Made by a program: the position numbers and the translations under genes. 64,000 nt of DNA from Corythucha ciliata (Eukaryota > Arthropoda > Insecta > Hemiptera > Tingidae): positions 32,364,001 to 32,428,000 of the forward strand of contig CM075943.1 of assembly GCA_038030265.1 (NCBI GenBank), given 5' to 3'. The notes under the pieces were generated by a model. It worked only from the letters and a program-made list of their open reading frames with translations, searched no databases and was not told where the DNA came from. Positions within the stretch are counted from its first letter, which is position 1; every line of letters starts with the position of its first letter. Positions 54,500 to 64,000 of this stretch are shown here, in pieces.

Positions 54500-55905
54500 A
54501 CCTAGTAACCCTCGTAGCATAAGCGCTTCTACTAATAATTTGAGTTATGTAAAAGTTAATTAGCTCGCGCCATCCTCCTTTTGTATTTGGTAAAGTTTTG
54601 GTTGTCTTTACTGTGATGCTTTTCTCAATTATCCATCAAACATGACCTACGTTGATTTGTTGATACTGGTACAGAAAAAGTCTTCAAAAAATCACATTTG
54701 TGCATCAAAACTCCTTCCTCCAAGTCATCCGAATGCTAAGCTAATAAGCTTTCACTCATCCTCTACTTCAAGTTTTCATTTCTACGTACGCCTATTGTCA
54801 AGTGCACGTGAGTGTAGCAGCCCATAAAAACGAAACCTTCCTTCATAAATATGAGATATCGCTTCAAAAGGAACGGGTATGGAATCATTTGGATGTGTAA
54901 TCTGCATTTTAGGGTGCCACAGAGAAGAAGATATTTGGATGGATGTGTACTTTCTAACGGATTACCATAAAGTGGAATAGGAAGAAGGATAACCCTGTGA
55001 GCTGAGAGAAGGTAGTCATGGGGGAGGCGTGAAGGGAGTCTTGAGGTGAAAAGGGGAAATTCAAATGAATTGCACATTGTGTGCTTCAGCGGGCGTTGAT
55101 GCTTTCGAGACGAAACAAGGAGATGGTGATGTGGTGGTATGAGGAAGGGGAAATTTAACATTCAAAACAAGTCGCTAGGGCTGGGATGGAGGGATGATTT
55201 GATGTGTTTAGACATTACTGAGGAAGTCTAAGGTGGGAGGAATACAAATGCTGGGTTTGCACCCTTGTCCCATGATATAGCCTCATCTGGTATGCTGTGG
55301 GTTCACTACTTGACTCCTTTTGCTCCCCTTCCTTTTCCTCCCAGCCCTTCCAGGAGAAGCGCGAAATCCCCCGTTCACCTTTATCCTTCCTTCACTTCAA
55401 GCTCTTCTAACTCCCTGTGGTGAATATCACAAACGTCTTGACTTCTTTTTTCTATCTCCCTTGTCACCCGTCCACCACTTCTGCATTGCCTGAAGAGTAG
55501 AAGGAATAAGGAAATAGAAGCAATTGTTGGAATGAAACTCTGTTTCGGGTTGATAAACAAAAATGCATGTCTTTATTATCGGATTTCATTTCCCAAAGAT
55601 GTCTCCACAACGTTTTCGTTGTGTAGATATTTTTCGTCAGATAGATAGGTTTCGTCATAGTAGTAGATATAGGACACCTTCTCGCAGAAGCATTTTATTT
55701 ATGCATTGTGTGGTGTCGCGGCGTTTTTCATTTGCATACAATTCCGCACCGGAGAAGTTCATTTCCACCCGTCTTCTCTATTAACATAATATGTTTAAAT
55801 TCACAGAGGACGGGTAGAAATGAACTTCTCCGGAGGGGAATTCCATGCAATTGGAAAACGCTATTTGTGATTCGGATAGGTAGGTGATGGGAAGTGTTCA
55901 AGTCC
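54500..55905. other. No gene supported
   Basis: An open stretch at 54674-54810 has an acceptor-like TGGTACAG and donor-like CAC|GTGAGT, but its residues are S/H-rich and show no homology. At 55735-55850 an inverse pair (GAGAAGTTCATTTCCACCCG and CGGGTAGAAATGAACTTCTC) forms a small palindrome. Confidence 0.4.
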
Positions 55906-56600
55906 AGGGGCGTACAGAGAAAAGTCGGGCCCAGGGACCCGCCCCCAGTGCTTCCCTCACTCTTTCTCGACAGGCCGCATTCAACTGCAGTAAAGCTCCA
56001 AAACCACGCCAAACTCCAAACCCAGGCTCGTGCCTTTTCCCAATTGATTAACTTCAACTTAACTTGATGAATTGGCGACCATTTTCTGTGGATAGCCCGA
56101 CACGCATAAGACCGCATGATCAACCACCTCGGCCGTTTTAAGGTGGCGAACTCCGGCAACAAACTACAAAACCAATAAGAACGCCCAAACCTCTCAAAGT
56201 TCCAGACTGTCGTAAAGCACCAACCCCAAAGTTGACCCAAAAACGCCCAACCACGGCAATGCCCAATCACAGCAAAGGCCCAACCATCAAAAATATCCAA
56301 CGAAAACCAATTTTCAACCACAGCAAAGGTCAAACCATAGGAAAGGCCACAGCGAAGCTCGACCCACAAAAAAACTCCCACCAACAAAAATTCCCCAGCC
56401 ATCTCTTCATGGTTCAACAGCCCAAATTGCCAGTTACAAAAGTATTCAACCTCAAAATTCCTCAGGCAGCTTGAATGGGAAATTGGGGGGGCTTTAGGAC
56501 GTTGGATTTTATTTATTGTTTTGTATTTCCTTAATCTTGCCCCACCACCATGGAATGGATGGCGGGCAAGGGGCTCGGAATTGGACAGCATGTTGGGCAA
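55905..56600. repeat. Low-complexity region (CCCAACCACAGCAAAGG motifs)
   Basis: Degenerate CCAACCACAGCAAAGGCC-type motifs repeat from about 56000 to 56370. The left edge CCAGGGGCGTACAGAG resembles a hAT terminus, but no right end was found. The longest ORF of the window (290 codons, minus, 55728-56600) reads W/G/C/F-rich nonsense through these motifs and is not taken as a gene. Confidence 0.6.
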
Positions 56601-57123
56601 CGTAGCGTAACGTTTGTATCTACTTACATTGTTTTAATTTAAAAAGAAAAACTTATTACGGGGCTGTTCCGCAACTTGGAAAATTTACCTGAAGGCCGTT
56701 AAAATTCGAGGAAGTAATAATTAGCCATTACACTTGAGTGCCCTATTCTTCGACTTGGCTCTGTGGGTGACCTCCCCACCTCGCCATATCCTTGTAAAAC
56801 TGGAAAGGTGAAGTCGCATAAAACCCCTTATCAAAAAAAGTTTTGGTCAGCTTACTTAACTCTCAAGTCAAAAATGGTTAGTCAGTACCAGTATCGGATT
56901 TTCATTAATATTCGTTGGGTAATTTAGGAGTTTGGGGGGAGTTTGGGAAGACGGACACGGAACCACATTTCTTGTGGGAGGTCTAAAATTGAAATTCAAC
57001 TACTTCTAGGAAACGTTGACAATGCCGCGGGCTTTCCTTAGTTTTTACGGTCAATACTCATTTTTCAAGTCTGTCGTGATTGTAGCTTTCAATTTGGTTT
57101 ATATTTTATTTTTTTGTTGGCAG
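56601..57123. other. Presumed intron, ends in a good acceptor
   Basis: No repeat or coding signal, apart from a pyrimidine-rich tract ending TTTTTGTTGGCAG at 57123 that serves the next candidate exon. Confidence 0.45.
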
Positions 57124-57653
57124 GCTAAAGAGAGAACAGCTTACTCGCCAGCAGAGGACAACTTGGAAAACCACAAAAACTGGAACGGTGTCAAAGCGGT
57201 AATTAATTGTTTGTATTATCAATTCCCACGGTTTCCTTAAATCACGATCGCCATTGCGATGGTGTGATTGGTTGCGCGAACCCGCTCAATAATTTTTATA
57301 GAGTCTCTTGCCGATTGGCCCGGCCGCTTTCGTGAATTCACAGTCGAAAAAAACTAACGGGTTTAAACTCGCGAGGGATCGTAGGAAGTTGTTGAAGGAC
57401 AGTGATAAGGCAAAGGTAAATTCTTTCTTTGTAGAAGAAGAGATAAATTTAGTCCGTCTAATGTGTATTTTTACTAGGCGGAATTTGAGAAAGACTTGAA
57501 CAAACTTAATTTCCAAAAAATCAACGGATTGCTTATGGTAAAAAAGTCTATTGAATCGGGTTACCATAATGTGTTAATGTAATTTCGAACTAGGTGAATT
57601 TGAAAAGAACAAGCTCTTCTCCTAATAACGCGGTCAAAGAAGACTCGGGAAAG
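57124..57653 (+). CDS. Four linked phase-0 candidate exons (SMG5 linker or new gene)
   Basis: Segments 57124-57198, 57302-57415, 57478-57537 and 57594-57653 each start after an AG and stop before a GT (GCG|GTAATT, AAG|GTAAAT, ATG|GTAAAA, AAG|GTACAT), all in phase 0. They give AKERTAYSPAEDNLENHKNW, SLLPIGPAAFVNSQSKKTNG and FKLARDRRKLLKDSDKAK, AEFEKDLNKLNFQKINGLLM and VNLKRTSSSPNNAVKEDSGK. The composition is lysine/glutamate/asparagine-rich and protein-like, unlike the repeat ORFs nearby. Phase fits the end of SMG5 exon 14 (40185). The charged helix could be the variable coiled-coil linker before the SMG5 PIN domain, but I see no sequence match strong enough to assign it. It may be an independent gene. 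Confidence 0.5.
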
Positions 57654-57722
57654 GTACATATATTTTTTTGTTTTTTTGAATTGTTAGTTGAAGCGCTTAA
57701 ACTACTAGGGTTAGTGGATAAA

Positions 57723-57807
57723 GCGTGCATAAATCTGTAGCCGTTGGAGCCTACATTGAGGGAAGACAGACAATGTACGCTCCTACGGCTGCAGATTTAT
57801 GCATGCT
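57723..57807. mobile_element. 85-bp hairpin element, CCTACGGCTACGA family
   Basis: GCGTGCATAAATCTGTAGCC, then GTTGGAGCCTACATTG, pairs with CAATGTACGCTCCTACGGCT and GCAGATTTATGCATGC. The upstream flank GCGCTTAAACTACTAGGGTT is shared (inverted) with 34.8 and 54.5 kb. Confidence 0.8.
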
Positions 57808-58638
57808 TTGGACTTATTTTTATTTTTTCTCCCGTTTTAAAAGGGACAATTTTAGTTTGCTAGCATTGAGCAGCTCGGTAGGATATTCGAAGTGATGCGA
57901 AAGTCTTACATATTTGTGATCGGCGGGGTTCCCTTCTCCTTTCTTTCCAATGGAATCGCGGTTGCGATAAGCTTAGGGTCATCAATGTGGAATTTCGCCC
58001 GCCGCCGTCGTAACGGTGGTTGGCGTGATTTCTGGGGATAATTTCTGGATGGATTCATCTTCTCTCTCTATAATTTACTGTTTATAGGATTTACTGTAAG
58101 GATTGTTCGAAATCCGTAGGGTCGATGAAGTGGCAAACATCGATGCTCATTTAAAGGATTTGCTTGGGGCCTATTTTCGCATACCTACGGGTATGTATGC
58201 AACAGTACCTGCCTGAAATCGAGAGTGGCGCGTTTCCTCTCCTTGCGATATGGAGTCAGAACTGTGAGTCACACTCTCAACTCTGCCGGCTTTAACCAGT
58301 CCCCGGTTCGTATGGATGAACTACAGAACATTAGCAGGGTTCGCGATGCAACCTAAAAGTTCAAGTTTGGCATCGTTCGTTCGTGATTTTGTCACTTGAA
58401 GGGGAGGCTCAATTATTTCAAGTGCAAACCCGCATCTAAGCATTAAAAACTCGCATTTTCGTGTGCTTGACTTTTTTTTGCTAGAGATTTTGGGATTTAC
58501 GTATGATTAATTTCTCACTATGCTAATCCGCCTAAGGATTACGTGGCAAAAGAGAAATGCAATTCCATCTGTCGAAGTTCTTTACTTCCCCACCCTCAAG
58601 TTGAGTTTCCTTCAACCTTTAGATATTCTCTATCCCAG
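57808..58638. other. No exon supported
   Basis: A possible acceptor (TTTATAG at about 58088) is followed by a frame with early stops. Nothing else recognised. If the 57.1 kb exons continue, this would be an intron. Confidence 0.35.
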
Positions 58639-58842
58639 CCAATGGAGAGCTTTTGCGGATCGAAAGGAAAGGCTTGGGCGAGGGAAAGAGCTGGTAGAAA
58701 GAGAAAGAGGAAGCGAGTAAGGGTAAGCAATATTTTTTCCCTTATCCTCTACACCCTCTCTTCATTCTCCGTCACCAACGACTGTTCTCTTCAGAAGCTA
58801 AACGAGAGACGAGCTGAATCTAAATCATCCTTTTATGAATAG
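58639..58842 (+). CDS. Two further phase-0 candidate exons with a stop codon
   Basis: 58639-58716 (acceptor TATCCCAG, donor CGA|GTAAGG) encodes PMESFCGSKGKAWARERAG and a basic run RKRKRKR. 58795-58842 (acceptor CTCTTCAG) encodes KLNERRAESKSSFYE and a TAG. Both fit phase 0 after 57653. They could end the same transcript, giving a basic C-terminus with no PIN domain. Support is only splice signals, phase and composition. No AATAAA signal was seen close downstream. Confidence 0.3.
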   Translation, partial: PMESFCGSKGKAWARERAGRKRKRKRVRVSNIFSLILYTLSSFSVTNDCSLQKLNERRAESKSSFYE

Positions 58843-59700
58843 AAAAGGTAACAAGGAGAGTGGTGAAGTGGGGGGAAAGCGCCTTTCCAGGCATCTTACT
58901 TTATTATTACATCCTTCTTCAGCCTTGGAGCTCTTTGCTATAAGCGTCCCTTCAACCCAGTCACCCTGGTATCATGTTAGTACCTAACTCTTCAAAAACC
59001 CCCTGCATTAGTTCTTTCTTCTTCGTTTATGCATAATATGTATATTTCACTCGATCTTTTACTTCCTCATCTTTTAACAAAGAGGAAGTATGGCTTTCGA
59101 GCTAAAGTGGTGCACAAGGCCGCGTTCACAACCTTATGTTATGCGTCTGTGGAGAGTACGCAACCAAACAAATTTATTCCCTCGAAAATTGAAGAGTTTT
59201 GATAGGTTACATTATTATGCTCCGCAGCATAATACAGCATAACAAGCACAGAGCTTGTAAACGGGGTCTAAAAAAATCTCAACTTCTAGTTGTATTCCGG
59301 ACCTAGAATTCTGGATTTACATTAATGTGAATTGTATGATTTTTGTACTGTCGAGTCTTTCAGTGACGTCATGCTAATCGTCCGAGAACTAGTCGGCCGT
59401 TTTTGATGAAATGTGGCAGCTAGGTACAATTCCGGTTCCATTGTTCTTCAAGAATTCAATGCAAATAATTCGTTGGGCGTTGCGTGTGAAAAACTGCTGT
59501 TTTGGGCCAAAAATGGTCAAATCCATCAACTTGCACTAACTTGTCTTACCTACCATGTGAAACATGCTGATCAAAAATGCCTTAGCAATAGTCCACAAAA
59601 TCTGCGTTTACAAGTTATGGGCGCAAAGCTACAATTCTGCGGTCAAATAGTCCATATTTACAGGATTCGTGGATTCATTGGTTAAATAAAGACACAATTA
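58843..59700. other. No gene recognised
   Basis: A 90-codon ORF (59413-59685) has no domain. Nothing else is supported. Confidence 0.4.
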
Positions 59701-60450
59701 TAATTAGCGGAGAAAATTAATAATTATGACGCAAATTCGAGTTTAAACTTTGGAAAAAGCGCTCATTCACAGCTATAATCATGAATAACCAATTGGCTGG
59801 CGGTATCCGGATGCATTTTCATAGCTTCAATTTTTTTAAAATGCTAATTTGCGGCTAAAATAGCATTACTTCGTGGCTAAATTGAGATAAACCTGGCGGA
59901 TAAAATTCAGAATTAGCGATAATTTGCAGCTAAAATTGAGAAAAGGCGCTAATTTGGGGCAACAATAATATGAAGCCATCATTTGCAGACATGCAGTTAA
60001 AATCGACAAAATTTAATTTGGGAGGATCAGGAGACAGCTTCCTAGCTAAAACTTTTTAAAAATGCTAATTTGCGGCCATTATTGAAAAGGGCCTAATTCG
60101 CGGGTAAAAATCTGACCAAGTGTTTATTTGCGGTTAAAATTGATAACAAGCCGACACTCACAATTTCATCGCGAAAATTGAGAAAACGCCAAATCGCAGG
60201 TACTAGAAACAACTTTGCTGATGAAGTTTGGAAAAAGCGCTAATTCGCGAAGGACATTTATTTAGAAAAGGCATTTATTGAGAAAAGGCGTCAAGTCACG
60301 GCTAAACTAGTAAAATTGCTCCAATACACCGGTAAAATTGAAAAAATAAACGTTAATTCGCTGCAAAACTCTCGTAAAAAGCTATTTTATGCAACTAAAA
60401 TTGGGAAAGCGCATTTTTGCGGTATCAGGAGGTGAAATTGAATTTTAAAG
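59700..60450 (-). repeat. Degenerate repeat family A, distal block
   Basis: Units like GCTAATTTGCGGCTAAAATA, GCAGCTAAAATTGAGAAAAG and GCGCTAATTCGCG recur every ~30-40 bases, in the same orientation as the 16071-17660 block. Confidence 0.65.
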
Positions 60451-60740
60451 GATCAAAATCTGTGAAAATAGGATTCGAAAGAGTAAAAATCCGCAAATAA
60501 GAGCCAGAACGACTTAATTTGGTTTTTGAACGTGCAAAATTTGTTTGTCCAACAAGTTAATCCAGCAAAACTGATTTTAGGAAGAGAAAACGCCCCGAAA
60601 ATTGGCTTTTGAAAGTGTGAAAATACGCGCAAGTATGAAATAGTAAAATTCGTGAAATTGGGTTTTAAAGTAGGCAAATCTGCCAAATTTGCTTACGGAA
60701 GAGCAGAGATCTGCGGTGAAATTGTATTTTGAGAGAACCA
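60450..60740. repeat. Degenerate repeat family B, distal block
   Basis: Motifs such as GTGAAATTGGGTTTTAAAGT, AAATTGGCTTTTGAAAGTG and TGTGAAAATAGGATTCGAAA resemble the 43560-44165 array. It abuts a family A block and the TACAGGGTG repeat. Confidence 0.6.
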
Positions 60741-60776
60741 AAATCACGTCATTGGGTTTGCGAACGATCCTAATTA

Positions 60777-61215
60777 TACAGGGTGGAACAGGATAAGTGT
60801 GACAAAAAAAAAGGTTGGTGAAAATAGGCCTCATTTGCTATCGAAAACACCCTATAAACCATGGTCCGAAAATCAAAATCCTACGAGATATGGTTTTTCT
60901 AACGATTTTTGATTCTTGCATCACTTTTATTAACTAAATGCGAATAGATCGGTTTACAGCTGACATTTGCAACTTTTGACGATGGATTTGGAAAGAGCAC
61001 ACTTTTTTCTGTCAGGAATAGCCATTTTAGGTAAAATTCAACTATTTTCTGTGGGCTTGAGATATTCTCAAAGTTTTGCAAATCGTGAATCTCTAATTTT
61101 TCAAAAAAATTCAACTCCCACTTCTCTACACTAAATCTAAGCGTATCGACATCCCATGGGTCGGAAAAACTTCTTCAATTTGTCCTTTTTAACATTACTC
61201 ATGAACGTTTTTTTA
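60777..61215. mobile_element. ACAGGGT-ended repeat, copy 2
   Basis: TACAGGGTGGAACAGGATAA at the left; AACATTACTCATGAACGTTT at the right. Almost collinear with 10744-11176. A short inverse of its right end is at 62090-62140 (CGTTCATAAGTAATTTTAAA). Confidence 0.75.
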
Positions 61216-61312
61216 GTTCTACAACGAGTCGGCAGAAAGACCATTTCTTGGAAAAAAGAATGCTTTTTCTTAAATTGTTAGTAGAGCTAGAGTCGCTGTC
61301 GAGTTAGTGGAT

Positions 61313-61524
61313 AAAGCACGCATGAATCTGTAGCCGTAGGAGCCTACATCGTCTGTCTTCCCTCGTTGAGGTTCGTCAAAAACGGACCGGTTTCGGCTGC
61401 TCGCCATCTTCAGCATTTGGTTTCCCAACTGAATCAGTTGTGGAAACCGGTCCGTTTTTGACGAACCTCAACGAGGGAAGACAGACGATGTAGGCTCCTT
61501 CGGCTACAGATTTATGCACGCTTT
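61313..61524. mobile_element. 212-bp hairpin element, CCTACGGCTACGA family
   Basis: GCACGCATGAATCTGTAGCC and GTAGGAGCCTACATCGTCTG pair with CAGACGATGTAGGCTCCTTC and GGCTACAGATTTATGCAC. The inner TTGACGAACCTCAACGAGGG and its inverse extend the stem to a loop around ATTTGGTTTCCCAACTGAAT. The fullest copy of the family in the window. Confidence 0.85.
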
Positions 61525-61540
61525 AATGATTTTTCTCTTA

Positions 61541-62050
61541 AAAATCGCTTGTTTTGACCAACCTAATTTGAACGAGCTTTGTGATTCATAACATGCTAAA
61601 ACTCATTAAAGCCTTATCCAAAGTTTTCCTTCGAACCGAACCGAATGGAATGCGCACTCCTACCAAAATATAAAAAACTGTCGCTCCGGCAGCTGGATGT
61701 CGGCAAGGGTGCATTTCACCACTGCGAATTTCGGCGTGTTTAGCTGTTATTCGACGAAATTAGTGCACTTAATGACTCTACTTGTTGATACCAATATCCG
61801 GCTAAATAATTGCAAATTAACTGAAAACTTCGAAATTCGCAGTAGAGAAATGCACTCTATCCGACCGGTAGCTGCGGGAGCGACATTTTTGGGACTTTCA
61901 CAGGCATACACAGTCCGTCCCGTTCAATGAAAAACTTTGGATGATGCTTTAATGATGTCAATATGCTAAAAATCACAAAGCTCGTTCAAATGTTGTAGGT
62001 CGAAACAAGCGATTTTGAAGAGAAAAACCATTATTTTTTCGGCAGAAATG
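61541..62050. repeat. Nested inverted repeats around a TGTCGCTCC element
   Basis: Outer arms: 61541-61640 (ATCGCTTGTTTTGACCAACC, GAACGAGCTTTGTGATTC) and 61930-62030 (inverse: AATCACAAAGCTCGTTCAAA, CGAAACAAGCGAT). Inner element 61679-61893: TGTCGCTCCGGCAGCTGG ... GTGCATTTC paired with GAAATGCACT ... GCTGCGGGAGCGACA. The inner end resembles the ends at 23157-23200 and 30485-30530. Confidence 0.8.
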
Positions 62051-62301
62051 GCCATTTCTGCCGAAAAATCACTGATTGACTAAAAGTACGTTCATAAGTA
62101 ATTTTAAAAAGGACACATTGGGGAAGTTTTTCCGACGTGTTCGTGAAAAAAACTTCATTTTCATTATGAACAGGCTCTGAAGGGTTGTTAAAAGTGGTTT
62201 TGGGCGTGATGTCAGTCTGCCTGTTTTGGCTATATTACTCCTTCAGGGAGGTATGGCAAACGATCTGCATTTATTCTATGCAATTTCTTTCCAAGTTTCA
62301 G

Positions 62302-62437
62302 GCCCGTATTTATGAACGTTCCTTGAAGCTTCCTTGAGTCAAGGAACCGTTGAGAACAGTTTGGATCACGATAAAAACATCTGTTCTAATGAATTTCAAG
62401 GGTTCCTTAATGTCAAGGAACGTTCATAAATACGGGC
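62302..62437. mobile_element. 136-bp hairpin MITE (GCCCGTATTTATGAACG)
   Basis: GCCCGTATTTATGAACGTTC pairs with GAACGTTCATAAATACGGGC. Inner TTGAGTCAAGGAAC pairs loosely with GGGTTCCTTAATGTCAAGG. The terminal arms are a perfect 20-base match, so it is probably young. Confidence 0.88.
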
Positions 62438-63261
62438 ATCAGTGATTTACCATGTCCACGAAAATTCGATCAGATGTTTCACTGGTGGAAATTAATTACA
62501 ACATTCCATGATACTTATTGAGATTACTTGGGTTGAGTCCCGAGATGGATCGTAAATATTTGATTCGAACTTTTTCCGTCGCTGAGTACTCCTCTGTGGA
62601 GTTGAAATGTAAATAAAAAGGTTATACCTCAGGAACTTTGGGGTTAGTTTTTCCTTCCTGAAGGATTACAAGAGTTTCTATCAAGTGCTCAACTAACCAG
62701 ATCCTTTGGGGGGCATAAACAGCTTAAGTAACCGCGGTGCTGAATTCGGTATCAACGAGGGAGACGGGGGAGATGGGAAAATGCAAAGGTCGTAAGAAAA
62801 GGGTGGAGAGAAGAGAAACGTGGTAATACAGTAGTGCATACCGAAGCTTAAGTAATTGGAAGAGCTAATGTTTCACTTAGGAGTTGATTGATGATCCCCA
62901 GAGAGTTGTTTGGAAGGTTTCTGAAAGGTGGGTAAGGGTAAGGGCGTTGGTCAAAGTTTGCTCCCTCGGTGTAATTAGACTTGTAAACTTCTCCTGGCCT
63001 CTTCTCTCACTTTCTTCTTACTCAATTCTCTCTTCAATGATTTTAATGGCTTTTCTCTTTACTTTGGTCTTGCAGTGCTTGTTCGACTGCTTTTATCTTA
63101 CGTCTATCTGTTTCTCTGATCTCACTCCCCTCGAATCTGGGCGTTCAGTTAAAGAGGAAAACCTTTCCGTGAGACATCTTTAGTTTTCTAGTCATTGTTC
63201 AAAGGCCTTCCTTAACGTTGACGGGCCTCAAAACTAATGGCACTTTGTAATATGCCTTATA
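62438..63261. other. No gene supported
   Basis: A possible short exon-like stretch (62882-62932, after TCACTTAG, before TGG|GTAAGG) encodes ELIDDPQRVVWKVSERW. It has no partner and no homology, so it is not called. Confidence 0.35.
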
Positions 63262-63465
63262 AAGGTCTATTCACACACATCAGTGCCGTGAACCCCGACA
63301 CGTCCGACAAGTAAAATATTATTCTCATATGGGAATTGAGAGGCTCGTTCACACATATCCGGCACGTGTCAGGGACGTGATCCTTCAATTTCCATTGAGA
63401 ATAATATTTTATTTGCCGGACGGGGCACGTCCCGTTCACGGCACTGATGTGTGTGAATCGGCCTT
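63262..63465. mobile_element. 204-bp hairpin MITE (AAGGTCTATTCACACACATC)
   Basis: AAGGTCTATTCACACACATC and AGTGCCGTGAAC pair with GTTCACGGCACTGATGTGTG and TGAATCGGCCTT. Inner AAATATTATTCTCAT pairs with TTGAGAATAATATTT. Confidence 0.88.
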
Positions 63466-64000
63466 AATTTGGTCGTAAGTACGTAACTCAAGTTGAGGCT
63501 TCGATAAGGGAAATCTCTGAATACGGCCATGAATGTCACAATGTAAATATGTGGAGCGAAAGGTGAAATTCCTCTGGCACGTACGTCAGTAGTCTTGTGT
63601 CCAGTTAGTGAGAGAAATCGGCTTATAATTTCCATAGTTCATCTCCCTTTTTGAAGAACTAAAAATTCTGGAAACAATTAAACGATGAAATACTTTGCCT
63701 TAATTTCCTCACTCTTGAGGGTTGTGGGGGGGGGGGAGATGTTTGTACGGATTTTTTTTTTTTTCAAGTACTTTTGTGATTCTCGGAACTAATTCATCAA
63801 TAGATTACATTCAATCTATCTCAATTTAACTCTACGAGAGAGTCAACACAGCGTTCCAAAGCTGCGTGTTCTTGTCCCGACCGTGGTTTTTTGTAGCAAT
63901 AAATGTTTTGGTTGCTCTGATGAAATAATATGCGAATAGTTGTACGCATACATTATTTCAAGTCAAAGCTGCGTTTATAAATAGTGTGCCTATTTTTCTT
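63466..64000. other. Decayed MITE end, then no recognised feature
   Basis: AACTCAAGTTGAGGCTTCGA ... CTCTGAATACGGCCATG at 63485-63530 is a relative of the 44175-44307 MITE. A G run (about 63726-63736) and a T run follow. No gene. Confidence 0.45.

Noticed and set aside
54674..54810. Exon-like stretch with acceptor and GTGAGT donor between SMG5 exon 14 and the 57 kb candidates
   Set aside because: Serine/histidine-rich peptide without similarity to the expected SMG5 region; one fortuitous splice pair is not enough.
55728..56600. Longest ORF in the window, 290 codons on the minus strand
   Set aside because: It reads through a low-complexity CCAACCACAGCAAAGG region. The product is W/G/F/C-rich with no domain and no splice partners.
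62882..62932. Possible exon ELIDDPQRVVWKVSERW with good splice signals
   Set aside because: Isolated, no homology, and no neighbouring exon in compatible phase.

Overview
The window looks like arthropod (probably insect) nuclear DNA. It is AT-rich and gene-poor. It has one clear multi-exon gene with canonical GT-AG introns, and most of the rest is transposon debris. A transposase fragment of a helix-turn-helix plus DDE type common in insects and several hAT-like insertions fit this. I cannot name the species from sequence alone.

The gene is a plus-strand SMG5 orthologue, a nonsense-mediated mRNA decay factor of the EST1/SMG5/SMG6/SMG7 family. Exon 1 (18580-18647) is isolated by an 18.5 kb first intron from a compact block of 13 exons (37153-40185). 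Every junction keeps phase. The 14 exons give 658 codons: the 14-3-3-like/TPR part, the helical hairpin domain, an acidic linker and the region just before the expected C-terminal PIN domain. No PIN exon is visible. Six further phase-0 exon-like ORFs lie at 57124-58842, after 17 kb of repeats. They are either a diverged SMG5 linker with an alternative end, or a separate gene.

Layout: 1-4.0 kb, two broken minus-strand non-LTR retrotransposons head to tail. 4.0-13.7 kb, many terminal-inverted-repeat elements, a palindromic TATCG satellite (9.1-10.3 kb) and a 749-bp element with a 9-bp target duplication. 13.75-17.84 kb, a hAT-like element with a second hAT-like element nested in it (perfect 8-bp duplication), both filled with a degenerate ~30-38 bp repeat. 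17.85-18.65 kb, SMG5 promoter/5'UTR and exon 1. 18.65-37.15 kb, intron 1: a long hairpin, a tRNA-like fossil, a 6.4 kb foldback structure with further elements nested inside, a non-LTR 3' end, several small hairpin MITEs and duplicated blocks. 37.15-40.19 kb, SMG5 exons 2-14. 40.3-41.2 kb, a fresh hAT-like insertion. 43.5-44.2 kb, a second degenerate repeat family. 48.1-51.4 kb, a foldback that has captured a truncated transposase gene. 52.9-53.3 kb, a MITE interrupted by a 5'-truncated poly(A) retrotransposon with target duplication. 54-64 kb, candidate exons, more MITEs and more of both degenerate repeat families.

No prokaryotic-type operons, CRISPR arrays or rRNA genes were seen. The most interesting signals are structural: nested foldbacks in a giant intron, two inverted-orientation copies of an element core inside shared flanks, and a widely scattered degenerate repeat carried at least twice inside hAT-like termini.
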